NCBI GenBank assembly: GCA_017997515.1 | Contig: JAGOEY010000107.1 | Coordinates: forward strand, 1 to 6,454 | Reading direction: 5' to 3' | From: Burkholderiaceae bacterium | GTDB taxonomy: Bacteria > Pseudomonadota > Gammaproteobacteria > Burkholderiales > Burkholderiaceae | DNA: 6,454 bases | Part shown: one piece after another, positions 1 through 5,568 of the stretch | Layout of the letters: each line of letters opens with the position of its first letter | How positions within the stretch are numbered: the first letter of the stretch is position 1 | Notes under the pieces: generated by a model | Seen by the model: only the letters and a program-made list of their open reading frames with translations | The model's database searches: none | What the model was told of the DNA's origin: nothing | Made by a program: the position numbers and the translations under genes

Positions 1-1109
1 GTCAGCCAGTGGCAGATGTTTTCCAGCTGACGAACATTGCCCGGGAACGCAAAATGCCCCAGCCGCACCAGCGCTGCGTCGGCAATCCGTTTGGGCTCCA
101 CACCCAGCTGTTTGGCGCTTTGCTGCAGGAAGTGGCGCGTGAGCATCGGAATGTCTTCCAGCCGCTCGCGCAGCGCGGGCAGGCGCAGGCGGATCACGTT
201 CAGGCGGTGGAACAAGTCCTCCCGGAAGCCGCCCTCTTTAACGCGCTGCTCCAGGTCCTGGTGGGTGGCTGCGATCACACGCACGTTGGCCTTGACGGCG
301 TTGTGCCCACCCACACGGTAGAAGTGGCCGTCGCTCAGCACCCGCAGCAAACGGGTCTGCAGGTCGAACGGCATATCGCCGATTTCGTCGAGGAACAGTG
401 TGCCGCCCTCGGCCTGCTCGAAACGCCCCCGGCGCATGGTCTGCGCGCCAGTGAAAGCGCCGCGTTCATGGCCGAACAGTTCACTCTCCAGCAAGTCTTT
501 GGGGATTGCTGCAGTATTGATAGCAACAAATGGCCCATTGGCGCGCGGAGAGTGCTTGTGGAGTGCACGGGCTACCAGCTCTTTGCCGGAGCCGGACTCA
601 CCGGTGATCATCACCGTGACGTTGCTCTGGCTCAAACGCCCGATGGCGCGGAACACGTCCTGCATGGCGGGCGCCTGGCCCAGCATTTCGGGGGTGTCGG
701 CCATACGTTCTTCGGCCACTTCCTCGCGCTGGCTTTCCTCCACGGCACGGCGGATCAGCTCCACCGCCTTGGGCAGGTCAAACGGTTTGGGCAGGTACTC
801 AAACGCCCCGCCCTGGAAGGCCGACACGGCGCTGTCCAGGTCGGAAAACGCCGTCATGATGATGACGGGCAAACCGGGGTGTTTGGCTTTGACCTTCTCG
901 AGCAGGTCGAGGCCGGAGCCCCCCGGCATACGGATGTCGCTGACCAGCACCTGCGGGCCCTGGCTGTCGTCGTCGCTGCATTCGTCCAGCGCCGCCAGAA
1001 CTTCACGCGGGTTGGTAAAGCTGCGGGTGGGCAGGTTCTCCCGCAGGAGCGCCTTTTCCAGCACAAAGCGGATGGATTGGTCGTCGTCTACTATCCAGAT
1101 CGGCTTCAT
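1..1109 (-). CDS. glnG: NtrC (NR-I), sigma-54-dependent nitrogen response regulator, 3' end cut off by window
   Basis: Response regulator that, when phosphorylated by NtrB, forms an ATPase oligomer that opens sigma-54 promoters such as that of glnA. I translated it from the ATG at 1107-1109; 369 codons are present and no stop is reached. The receiver domain (about 1-120) has the acidic pocket VDDD (7-10), the phospho-acceptor Asp58 in SDIRMPG, and Lys108 in YLPKPFD. The AAA+ domain has Walker A GESGSGKE (170-177), the sigma-54 contact loop GAFTGA (217-222) and Walker B GGTLFLDE (about 235-242). It ends within RQLENICHWL, so the C-terminal Fis-type helix-turn-helix lies outside the window. It closely follows E. 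coli NtrC, with about four extra residues (acidic, around 42-50) before the phosphorylation site. The chosen start aligns with the family N-terminus and has GAGG about 12 bases upstream, which is rather far. An in-frame ATG at 1164-1166 would add 19 residues. The name is secure; the exact start is less so. Confidence 0.96.
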   Translation of the reverse strand, partial: MKPIWIVDDDQSIRFVLEKALLRENLPTRSFTNPREVLAALDECSDDDSQGPQVLVSDIRMPGGSGLDLLEKVKAKHPGLPVIIMTAFSDLDSAVSAFQGGAFEYLPKPFDLPKAVELIRRAVEESQREEVAEERMADTPEMLGQAPAMQDVFRAIGRLSQSNVTVMITGESGSGKELVARALHKHSPRANGPFVAINTAAIPKDLLESELFGHERGAFTGAQTMRRGRFEQAEGGTLFLDEIGDMPFDLQTRLLRVLSDGHFYRVGGHNAVKANVRVIAATHQDLEQRVKEGGFREDLFHRLNVIRLRLPALRERLEDIPMLTRHFLQQSAKQLGVEPKRIADAALVRLGHFAFPGNVRQLENICHWL

Positions 1110-1152
1110 GAAATTGTGTGGCCTCAGGTCAGGTTCTTCGGGTGAAGCGTGT

Positions 1153-1315
1153 GGGATGCCCTTCATAACTCCTCGCGGCGGGTGACAGTACGGACTCGGG
1201 CGGTCTGCGGCGTTGCTTTTCTTGCCAATAGCCGTGCTATTGGCTGCAAAACACGCCTTGCATCCCATCCCGATCCGTACTGCACCCACTCGCGTAGAGT
1301 TATGCAGAGCATCCC
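1153..1315. repeat. Long imperfect palindrome, MITE-like element between glnL and glnG
   Basis: A 163-base segment whose two ends are inverted copies of each other. The left arm (1153-1200) and the reverse complement of the right arm (1269-1315) both begin GGGATGC, share CATAACTC, CGCG and CAGTACGGA, and match at most positions with a few substitutions and small gaps. The middle holds a second nested palindrome: GCCAATAGC (1224-1232), a 3-base CGT loop, then GCTATTGGC (1236-1244), flanked by partly matching GGCGT/ACGCC and T-rich/A-rich arms. No protein is encoded and no transposase is present. A clear target-site duplication is not visible beside the ends. The form suggests a non-autonomous transposable element or a dispersed intergenic repeat; transcribed with glnL and glnG it would fold into one long hairpin. 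No T-run follows the stem, so it does not look like an intrinsic terminator. That it is a structured repeat is seen directly; that it is mobile is inference. Confidence 0.7.
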
Positions 1316-2412
1316 TAGGGCAACGGGATCAGTATCTTGAAATCCGTTCTTCCTGGCACGCTGTCGCATTCAATCAGGCCATGGTGCTGCTGCACAAAGG
1401 TTTGCGCCAATGTCAGTCCCAACCCCGAACCGCCGTCTCGCCCCGACACCAGCGGGTAGAAAATGCGGTCCTTGATCGAGTCCGCCACACCGGGCCCGTT
1501 GTCAATGACATGCAATTCCAATGCCAGTCGGTAGCGTTGTTTGCCAAAAGTCACCTGCCGCGCAATCCGCGTGCTGAAAATGATCTCTGCGTCCCCCAGC
1601 GCGACCCGTTCGGACAGCGCCTGGGCCGCGTTGTGGGCGATGTTGAGCACGGCCTGGATCAGCTGTTCGCGGTCGCCCCGGAACTCGGGGATGGACGTGT
1701 CGTAGTCGCGTTCGATACGCAACCCGCGCGGGAATTCCGCCAGGATCACCGAGCGCACCCGCTCACACACCTCGTGGATGTTCACGTCCCCCACCAGATG
1801 CGGCCTGCGGTGCGGTGCGAGCAGGCGGTCCACCAGCGTCTGCAGGCGGTCGGCCTCGTGGATGATGACCTGGGTGTACTCGATCAGGTCCTTGGACTCG
1901 ATCTCCATCTGCAGCAACTGCGCCGCGCCACGGATGCCACCGAGCGGGTTCTTGATCTCATGCGCCAGGTTGCGGATCAGCTCCTTGTTGGCCTGCGCCT
2001 GGTCGATCAGGCGTTCTTCGCGGTCCTGTTTGACCTGCTGCTCCAGCGGCAGCAGTTCCACAATAATCTCGCCCGGGTGTTCGGTCTGCGCCACGATCAC
2101 GTGCACGGGCACCGCCTCGTGGTTCAGGCGTTTGAGCCAGGCGTCGTAACGCAGGGCCGCAAACTCGTTGCTGCCCGCCCCTTCCAGCGCCGTACGCAGG
2201 AGCTGGGGCTCGGTAAAACACTCGGGGAAGGGGGAACCTTCAATGGTGCGGCGCGAGGTGCCAATGGCATCCTCCAGGGCAGAGTTGGCAAACAGCACGG
2301 AGCCATCACTCTGCACCACCGCAATCAGTGTGGCGAGCAGGTCGAAGGACTGGAAACGTGCGGCGTTGAAAACCTGCTTTTTCTTGGGCGACTTAGCGGG
2401 GCGCAGGAACAC
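1315..2412 (-). CDS. glnL: NtrB (NR-II), nitrogen sensor histidine kinase/phosphatase
   Basis: Cytoplasmic sensor kinase that phosphorylates NtrC under nitrogen limitation and, with PII, dephosphorylates it when nitrogen is ample (known family role). Numbered from the GTG start (365 aa), it has an N-terminal PAS-type domain (about 20-125) with no membrane segment. The phospho-acceptor His151 lies in NLAHEIKNPLGG. The ATP-binding domain shows the N box NIAHNAAQA (around 257-265), DNGPGV (about 304-309) and GGSGLGL (about 327-333). The reading frame also allows a TTG start at 2439, but I prefer GTG at 2410-2412: GGGAG (2420-2424) sits 7 bases upstream, and the resulting N-terminus MFLRPAK resembles what I recall of related NtrB proteins. 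The start overlaps the preceding gene by 20 bases, suggesting translational coupling. The protein ends IPLP at a TAG whose last base is the first base of the palindromic element, so a few terminal residues may have been replaced there. The function is secure; the start is moderately sure. Confidence 0.95.
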   Translation of the reverse strand: MFLRPAKSPKKKQVFNAARFQSFDLLATLIAVVQSDGSVLFANSALEDAIGTSRRTIEGSPFPECFTEPQLLRTALEGAGSNEFAALRYDAWLKRLNHEAVPVHVIVAQTEHPGEIIVELLPLEQQVKQDREERLIDQAQANKELIRNLAHEIKNPLGGIRGAAQLLQMEIESKDLIEYTQVIIHEADRLQTLVDRLLAPHRRPHLVGDVNIHEVCERVRSVILAEFPRGLRIERDYDTSIPEFRGDREQLIQAVLNIAHNAAQALSERVALGDAEIIFSTRIARQVTFGKQRYRLALELHVIDNGPGVADSIKDRIFYPLVSGRDGGSGLGLTLAQTFVQQHHGLIECDSVPGRTDFKILIPLP

Positions 2413-2890
2413 GGCCCAACTCCCGTTTGATGCCGGCAATATCGCTCTCGTTGCGCAGAATGCTGGCCTTCAGTTCGGCCACGCGGTCCAGGTACTTCTG
2501 GTGGTTGCGCGTCTCAGGCCCCAGTTTGTCGGGCTCGCCGTTGTTGTATTCCTTCTGCAGCTCGGCCTGGCGAGCCTCTGCCTTGCGCAGCTCCGTCTCC
2601 AGAATAGCGCGGGAGTCCGAGTCGCGGGCACGCTGGTCGGTGGCGGCCACACGCGGGGCGTTGGCGGGGGCTGCAGCAGCTGGTGCACCCGGTGCCGCAG
2701 CGGCCGGGCGGGCGCCTTCGATCACGGTGACATTGCCGCCCTCCACCCGCTTGCAGCCCCGTTTTTCAGCGTCTTTGGCATTGGTGTATTCGTTGCCACA
2801 CCGAAATATGGCACCACTTTGCGCCCAGGCTGCACCCGTTGCCGAGAAGGCCAGGACCAACACAAGGGAGATTTTCAGGCTATTTTTCAT
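2393..2890 (-). CDS. Uncharacterised secreted protein with two cysteines and a coiled-coil tail
   Basis: I do not recognise a characterised function. The 165-residue product begins MKNSLKISLVLVLAFSATGAAWA, a classic Sec signal peptide with likely cleavage after AWA at residue 23, so the mature protein is probably periplasmic. A short N-terminal module (about 24-60) contains Cys31 (IFRCGNEYTN) and Cys46 (KRGCKRVEGG), a plausible disulfide pair, and looks loosely like the DUF4124-type modules of proteobacteria. An Ala/Pro-rich linker (about 60-83) follows, then a charged Glu/Lys/Arg-rich segment (about 86-160) likely to form coiled coil. The reading frame is open further upstream, but only the ATG at 2888-2890 puts the signal peptide at the N-terminus. 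Its Shine-Dalgarno is weak. It follows the glnA terminator, has a candidate promoter just upstream, and overlaps the glnL start by 20 bases. Its place in a nitrogen-control cluster may reflect co-expression only; nothing in the sequence shows a regulatory role. Confidence 0.85.
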   Translation of the reverse strand: MKNSLKISLVLVLAFSATGAAWAQSGAIFRCGNEYTNAKDAEKRGCKRVEGGNVTVIEGARPAAAAPGAPAAAAPANAPRVAATDQRARDSDSRAILETELRKAEARQAELQKEYNNGEPDKLGPETRNHQKYLDRVAELKASILRNESDIAGIKRELGRVPAPR

Positions 2891-2930
2891 AGGAATGGCG
2901 TACAAAAAGGTACACACAGGTAGTGAGGCA

Positions 2931-2959
2931 AGTATCCCGCAATCGTTCCACACAGGCAA
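2931..2959 (-). promoter_or_regulatory. Candidate sigma-70 promoter for the secreted protein-glnL-glnG unit
   Basis: Read on the minus strand, a -35-like TTGCCT (2954-2959) is followed after exactly 17 bases by a -10-like GATACT (2931-2936). Each matches the consensus at four of six positions. It lies downstream of the glnA terminator and about 40 bases before the ATG at 2890, where a promoter for the regulator genes would be needed. A T-run just upstream of the -35 may act as an AT-rich UP-like stretch. This is inferred from position and pattern only. Confidence 0.4.
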
Positions 2960-2995
2960 AAAAAGAGCCCTCGGTCGGAATGGGGCATGGCACCC

Positions 2996-3025
2996 AAAAA
3001 AAAAGCGGCTTGCGCCGCTTTTTTT
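2996..3025. terminator. Bidirectional rho-independent terminator after glnA
   Basis: A perfect inverted repeat pairs 2998-3009 with 3014-3025 around a TTGC loop. Its GC core is GCGGC/GCCGC, flanked by a run of nine A on the left (2996-3004) and seven T on the right (3019-3025). On the minus strand the hairpin is followed by a run of T, as needed to end glnA transcription, whose stop codon lies 16 bases away at 3042. It could also stop transcription arriving from the other side. It separates glnA from the genes encoding NtrB and NtrC. Confidence 0.92.
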
Positions 3026-3041
3026 ATAGACCGTTCGCAGC

Positions 3042-4457
3042 TTACAGCGAATAGTACATGTCGAATTCGACAGGGTGTGCAGCCATACGCATACGGGTGA
3101 CTTCCTGCATCTTCAGGTCGATGTAGGCGTCGATGTACGAGTCAGTGAACACGCCACCCTTGGTCAGGAACGCACGGTCTTCGTTCAGGCAGTCGAGCGC
3201 CTGGTCGAGGCTGTGGCAGACGGTGGGGATCAGTGCGTCTTCTTCGGGCGGCAGATGGTACAGGTCCTTCGTGGCGGCTTCGCCTGGATGGATCTTGTTT
3301 TCCACGCCGTCCAGACCGGCCATCAGCAGGGCTGCAAAACCGAGGTAGGGGTTCATCAGTGGATCGGGGAAACGTGCTTCCACGCGGCGGCCCTTGGGGT
3401 TTGCCACGAAAGGAATACGGATCGATGCCGAGCGGTTCTTGGCCGAGTAAGCCAGCTTCACCGGTGCTTCGAAGCCTGGCACCAGACGCTTGTAGCTGTT
3501 GGTACCGGGGTTGGTGATGGCGTTCAGGGCACGGGCGTGCTTGATGATGCCGCCGATGTAGTACAGAGCGAAGTCGGACAGGCCTGCGTAGCCGTCGCCA
3601 GCGAACAGGTTCTTGCCGTCTTTCCAGACAGACTGGTGCACGTGCATACCGGAGCCGTTGTCACCCACGATGGGCTTGGGCATGAAGGTGGCGGTCTTGC
3701 CGTAGGCGTGGGCCACGTTGTGGATCACGTACTTTTGCAGCTGGACCCAGTCAGCGCGCTCGATCAGCGTGCTGAACTTGGTGCCCAGTTCCATTTGGCC
3801 GGCGTTGGCCACTTCATGGTGGTGCACTTCAACCGGGATGCCCAGGCTTTCCAGGATCAGGCACATTTCCGAGCGCATGTCCTGGAAGCTGTCGACTGGT
3901 GGCACGGGGAAGTAACCACCCTTGACTGCGGGACGGTGGCCGTGGTTGCCGTGTTCGAATTCCTTGCCGGTGTTCCATGCGGCTTCTTCAGATTCGATCT
4001 TGACGAAGCAGCCGGACATGTCGTTGGCCCAACGGATGCCGTCGAACACGAAGAATTCTGGTTCTGGTCCGAAGAATGCCGTGTCGCCGAGGCCCGAGGC
4101 CTTCATGTAGGCTTCAGCGCGCTTGGCCAGCGAACGGGGATCGCGCTCGTACGGCTTGCCGTCGGCTGGATCGACCACGTCGCAGGTCAGGATCATCGTC
4201 GTTTCTTCAAAAAACGGGTCGATGTTGGCGGTGTTGGGGTCGGGCATGAGTTGCATGTCCGAGGCTTCAATGCCCTTCCAGCCGGCGATGGACGAGCCGT
4301 CGAACGCGTGGCCCGAGCTGAACTTGTCTTCGTCAAAGTGCGAAACGGGCACGGTGACGTGCTGCTCCTTGCCACGGGTGTCGGTGAAACGGAAGTCAAC
4401 AAACTTGACTTCGTTTTCTTTCACCAGCTTCATCACGTCTGCGACGGTCTTGGCCAT
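3042..4457 (-). CDS. glnA: Glutamine synthetase, type I (GSI-beta)
   Basis: Makes glutamine from glutamate, ammonia and ATP in the cytoplasm, as a dodecamer in this family. The product is 471 residues, the normal GSI length. Visible family features, in order: AFDGSS with Asp53, [10 protein letters not shown] with metal ligands Glu132 and Glu134, [13 protein letters not shown] with Glu215 and Glu223, [10 protein letters not shown] with His272, [11 protein letters not shown] with Arg324 and Glu330, and RRVEARFPD with Glu360 and Arg362. Tyr400 in [10 protein letters not shown] corresponds to the E. coli adenylylation tyrosine, so activity is probably controlled by GlnE. The start is ATG at 4455-4457: AGGAG (4464-4468) sits 6 bases upstream. 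The adjacent TTG at 4460 is in frame but too close to that site. A sigma-54 promoter with upstream NtrC-like operators lies ahead of it, and a strong terminator follows it. Identity is certain. Confidence 0.99.
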   Translation of the reverse strand: MAKTVADVMKLVKENEVKFVDFRFTDTRGKEQHVTVPVSHFDEDKFSSGHAFDGSSIAGWKGIEASDMQLMPDPNTANIDPFFEETTMILTCDVVDPADGKPYERDPRSLAKRAEAYMKASGLGDTAFFGPEPEFFVFDGIRWANDMSGCFVKIESEEAAWNTGKEFEHGNHGHRPAVKGGYFPVPPVDSFQDMRSEMCLILESLGIPVEVHHHEVANAGQMELGTKFSTLIERADWVQLQKYVIHNVAHAYGKTATFMPKPIVGDNGSGMHVHQSVWKDGKNLFAGDGYAGLSDFALYYIGGIIKHARALNAITNPGTNSYKRLVPGFEAPVKLAYSAKNRSASIRIPFVANPKGRRVEARFPDPLMNPYLGFAALLMAGLDGVENKIHPGEAATKDLYHLPPEEDALIPTVCHSLDQALDCLNEDRAFLTKGGVFTDSYIDAYIDLKMQEVTRMRMAAHPVEFDMYYSL

Positions 4458-4463
4458 CAAATT

Positions 4464-4468
4464 CTCCT
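4464..4468 (-). promoter_or_regulatory. glnA ribosome binding site
   Basis: On the minus strand AGGAG lies 6 bases before the ATG at 4457 and only 3 bases before the in-frame TTG at 4460. This decides the start in favour of the ATG, giving the N-terminus [10 protein letters not shown]. Confidence 0.85.
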
Positions 4469-4509
4469 GGTTGGCACTTGTTGAAAAGAATAGGGTTCAG
4501 CAAAGGGAA

Positions 4510-4525
4510 TGCAGTTTTTGTGCCA
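4510..4525 (-). promoter_or_regulatory. Sigma-54 (RpoN) promoter of glnA
   Basis: Read on the minus strand, TGGCAC (4520-4525) is followed by five A and then CTGCA (4510-4514). The sigma-54 consensus is TGGCAC-N5-TTGCW, so the -24 element is perfect and the -12 element has its essential GC in the right place, with one T-to-C change. Transcription would begin near 4498, about 40 bases before the glnA ATG. Together with the upstream NtrC-like sites this resembles the known glnAp2 arrangement of enteric bacteria. Confidence 0.85.
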
Positions 4526-4532
4526 CGTTGCA

Positions 4533-4547
4533 CCCACAGCGTGTGGG
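4533..4547. repeat. Perfect 6+3+6 palindrome upstream of the sigma-54 promoter
   Basis: CCCACA (4533-4538), a 3-base spacer GCG, then TGTGGG (4542-4547) form a perfect dyad. It is centred about 42 bases upstream of the predicted start, between the -24 element and the NtrC-like sites. It could be an operator for an unidentified regulator. No T-run follows, so it is not a terminator. I cannot name a binding protein. Confidence 0.4.
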
Positions 4548-4649
4548 CCAGCACTTCCCGAAAGCCCGCCTATTTTGCCTTGGGTCTCTGCCCTAAATGG
4601 TGATGTTCAGCATGATTTTGTGCAAATCAGTACACAGACTGACGGGTTG

Positions 4650-4666
4650 CGCACCATTTAAGAGCA
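4650..4666. promoter_or_regulatory. NtrC-like operator, promoter-proximal
   Basis: This 17-base site has the shape of the NtrC consensus TGCACCW-N3-WGGTGCA: the left half CGCACCA matches all but its first base, and the right half AAGAGCA keeps the outer GCA and one inner G. It is centred about 160 bases upstream of the predicted sigma-54 start, suitable for enhancer-type activation by DNA looping. Confidence 0.5.
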
Positions 4667-4684
4667 TTTCTGCAAATGCACCAA
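4656..4684 (-). promoter_or_regulatory. Possible sigma-70 promoter overlapping the NtrC-like sites
   Basis: On the minus strand TTGGTG (4679-4684) and TTAAAT (4656-4661) are exactly 17 bases apart. The -10 matches four of six consensus bases and the -35 only three, so the sequence evidence is modest. The position, overlapping both NtrC-like sites, is what is known for E. coli glnAp1, a basal promoter repressed by NtrC. Confidence 0.3.
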
Positions 4685-4693
4685 AACAATGCA
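4677..4693. promoter_or_regulatory. NtrC-like operator, promoter-distal
   Basis: The left half TGCACCA is a perfect match to the NtrC half-site, followed by AAA and CAATGCA, which retains the terminal TGCA of the other half. Its centre lies 27 bases from that of the neighbouring site, so NtrC dimers could bind cooperatively. It ends 2 bases from the stop codon of the CinA-like gene at 4696. Confidence 0.6.
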
Positions 4694-4695
4694 CA

Positions 4696-5568
4696 TCAGC
4701 TTCGCACCAACTCGGGGCCCAGCTTCACGTCAAATGTGTGCAGCCCGGCCAGCAACGCGGGGTAGGCACGACCGACGGCTTCAGGCGTCCCTTTGACACC
4801 CAGTTCAATGTGTCGGCCGTACTCGGGGTGGTCCACACTCGGCAGGCTGAAAACCTTGATGCCTTCGTGCGATTTTTCCAGAGCCACCATCAGCGGCGTG
4901 AGGGCTGCCTCCATGCCGCCAAACACGATGATGGACTTCTCCAGCCAGGCGGCCTGTTCAAAAAGGTGGCTGTACTGCGTGTCCAGCACCCACTCCACCA
5001 TGGGCCAGGCCATCACCGGGAAACCGGGCACAAAATGCACCGCCCCACCACCCGCACCCTTGCACGAAAAACCGGGAATCTTGTTGTACGGGTTGGGGAT
5101 GATGCGTGCGCCCTCGGGGAACACACCCATGTTCAGGCGGTGGATGTTGTCGGGGTGGTCGGGCTGGTACACCGTACCCTGCTCGCGTGCGGTGTCCTGC
5201 ATCCGTTCACGGATCAGCGCTTCGGCCTGCGGGTGCAGCGCCAGCGGAAGACCCAGCGCCTGCGCGGCACACTGGCGGGTGTGGTCGTCTGGCGTGGCCC
5301 CGATACCGCCGGTGGAGAACACCACGTCCCCTGCGGCAAACGCGCGCTTGAGCGTGGCGGTGATGCGCTCGGGCGAATCGCCCACATAGTCGGCCCAGGC
5401 CAGCTGCAAACCACGCGCGCCCAACAAGGCGATCACTTTGGGCAAGTGTTTGTCGACCCGTTTACCCGAGAGAATTTCGTCCCCAATGATGATGAGGCCG
5501 AACGCAGGTTTCTGCAGCTCTTCAGGGTGGGCTGGCGGGTGCGGGAGGGAGGGTGTGGGGCTGGTCAT
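4696..5568 (-). CDS. CinA-like molybdopterin-binding-domain protein
   Basis: A 290-residue protein with the MoaB/Mog-type (MoCF biosynthesis) domain found in the N-terminal half of CinA. Seen directly: FGLIIIGDEILSGKRVDKHL (23-42) and the signature STGGIGATPDDHT (85-97), followed by NPYNKIPGF and FVPGFPVMAWPM in the usual order. Such proteins are often annotated 'competence/damage-inducible protein A', but the C-terminal CinA nicotinamide-nucleotide amidase domain is absent, so a role in NMN recycling or competence should not be assumed. Its actual reaction is unknown. The only possible start before the conserved domain is the ATG at 5566-5568. It has no clear Shine-Dalgarno and overlaps the upstream gene by 47 bases, suggesting coupled translation. 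The first 20 residues are Pro-rich and probably non-conserved. I see no terminator after it, so read-through into glnA is possible. Confidence 0.9.
   Translation of the reverse strand: MTSPTPSLPHPPAHPEELQKPAFGLIIIGDEILSGKRVDKHLPKVIALLGARGLQLAWADYVGDSPERITATLKRAFAAGDVVFSTGGIGATPDDHTRQCAAQALGLPLALHPQAEALIRERMQDTAREQGTVYQPDHPDNIHRLNMGVFPEGARIIPNPYNKIPGFSCKGAGGGAVHFVPGFPVMAWPMVEWVLDTQYSHLFEQAAWLEKSIIVFGGMEAALTPLMVALEKSHEGIKVFSLPSVDHPEYGRHIELGVKGTPEAVGRAYPALLAGLHTFDVKLGPELVRS

Noticed and set aside
9..1145. A 378-codon plus-strand open frame opposite glnG
   Set aside because: The minus strand encodes unmistakable NtrC with all catalytic motifs; the plus-strand product is a compositional artefact.
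1224..1244. The inner dyad as a glnL intrinsic terminator
   Set aside because: The stem is AT-rich in its centre and no run of T follows it on the minus strand.
1153..1315. The palindrome as an integron attC site (CATAACTC ... GAGTTATG ends)
   Set aside because: The ends do not fit the RYYYAAC/GTTRRRY core, the stem is longer and differently nested, and there is no integrase or cassette gene nearby.
1213..2430. A 405-codon plus-strand open frame across the glnL region
   Set aside because: It is antisense to well-supported NtrB and has no recognisable domain.
2413..2439. TTG start for glnL nine codons upstream
   Set aside because: TTG is a rare start and the extension lies wholly inside the preceding gene, while the GTG at 2412 has a well-spaced GGGAG.
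2963..2987. A second terminator before the secreted-protein gene (short GGGC/GCCC pairing followed by seven T)
   Set aside because: The possible stem has only about four pairs and a long loop; it is much weaker than the 2996-3025 hairpin.
3075..4484. A 469-codon open frame on the plus strand opposite glnA
   Set aside because: It is an antisense shadow of a certain glnA gene in high-GC DNA; its translation shows no family resemblance and it has no convincing start context.
4588..4604. A third NtrC operator (TGGTG half-site)
   Set aside because: Only one half-site is good; about 8 of 14 consensus positions match, so it is mentioned only as a possibility.
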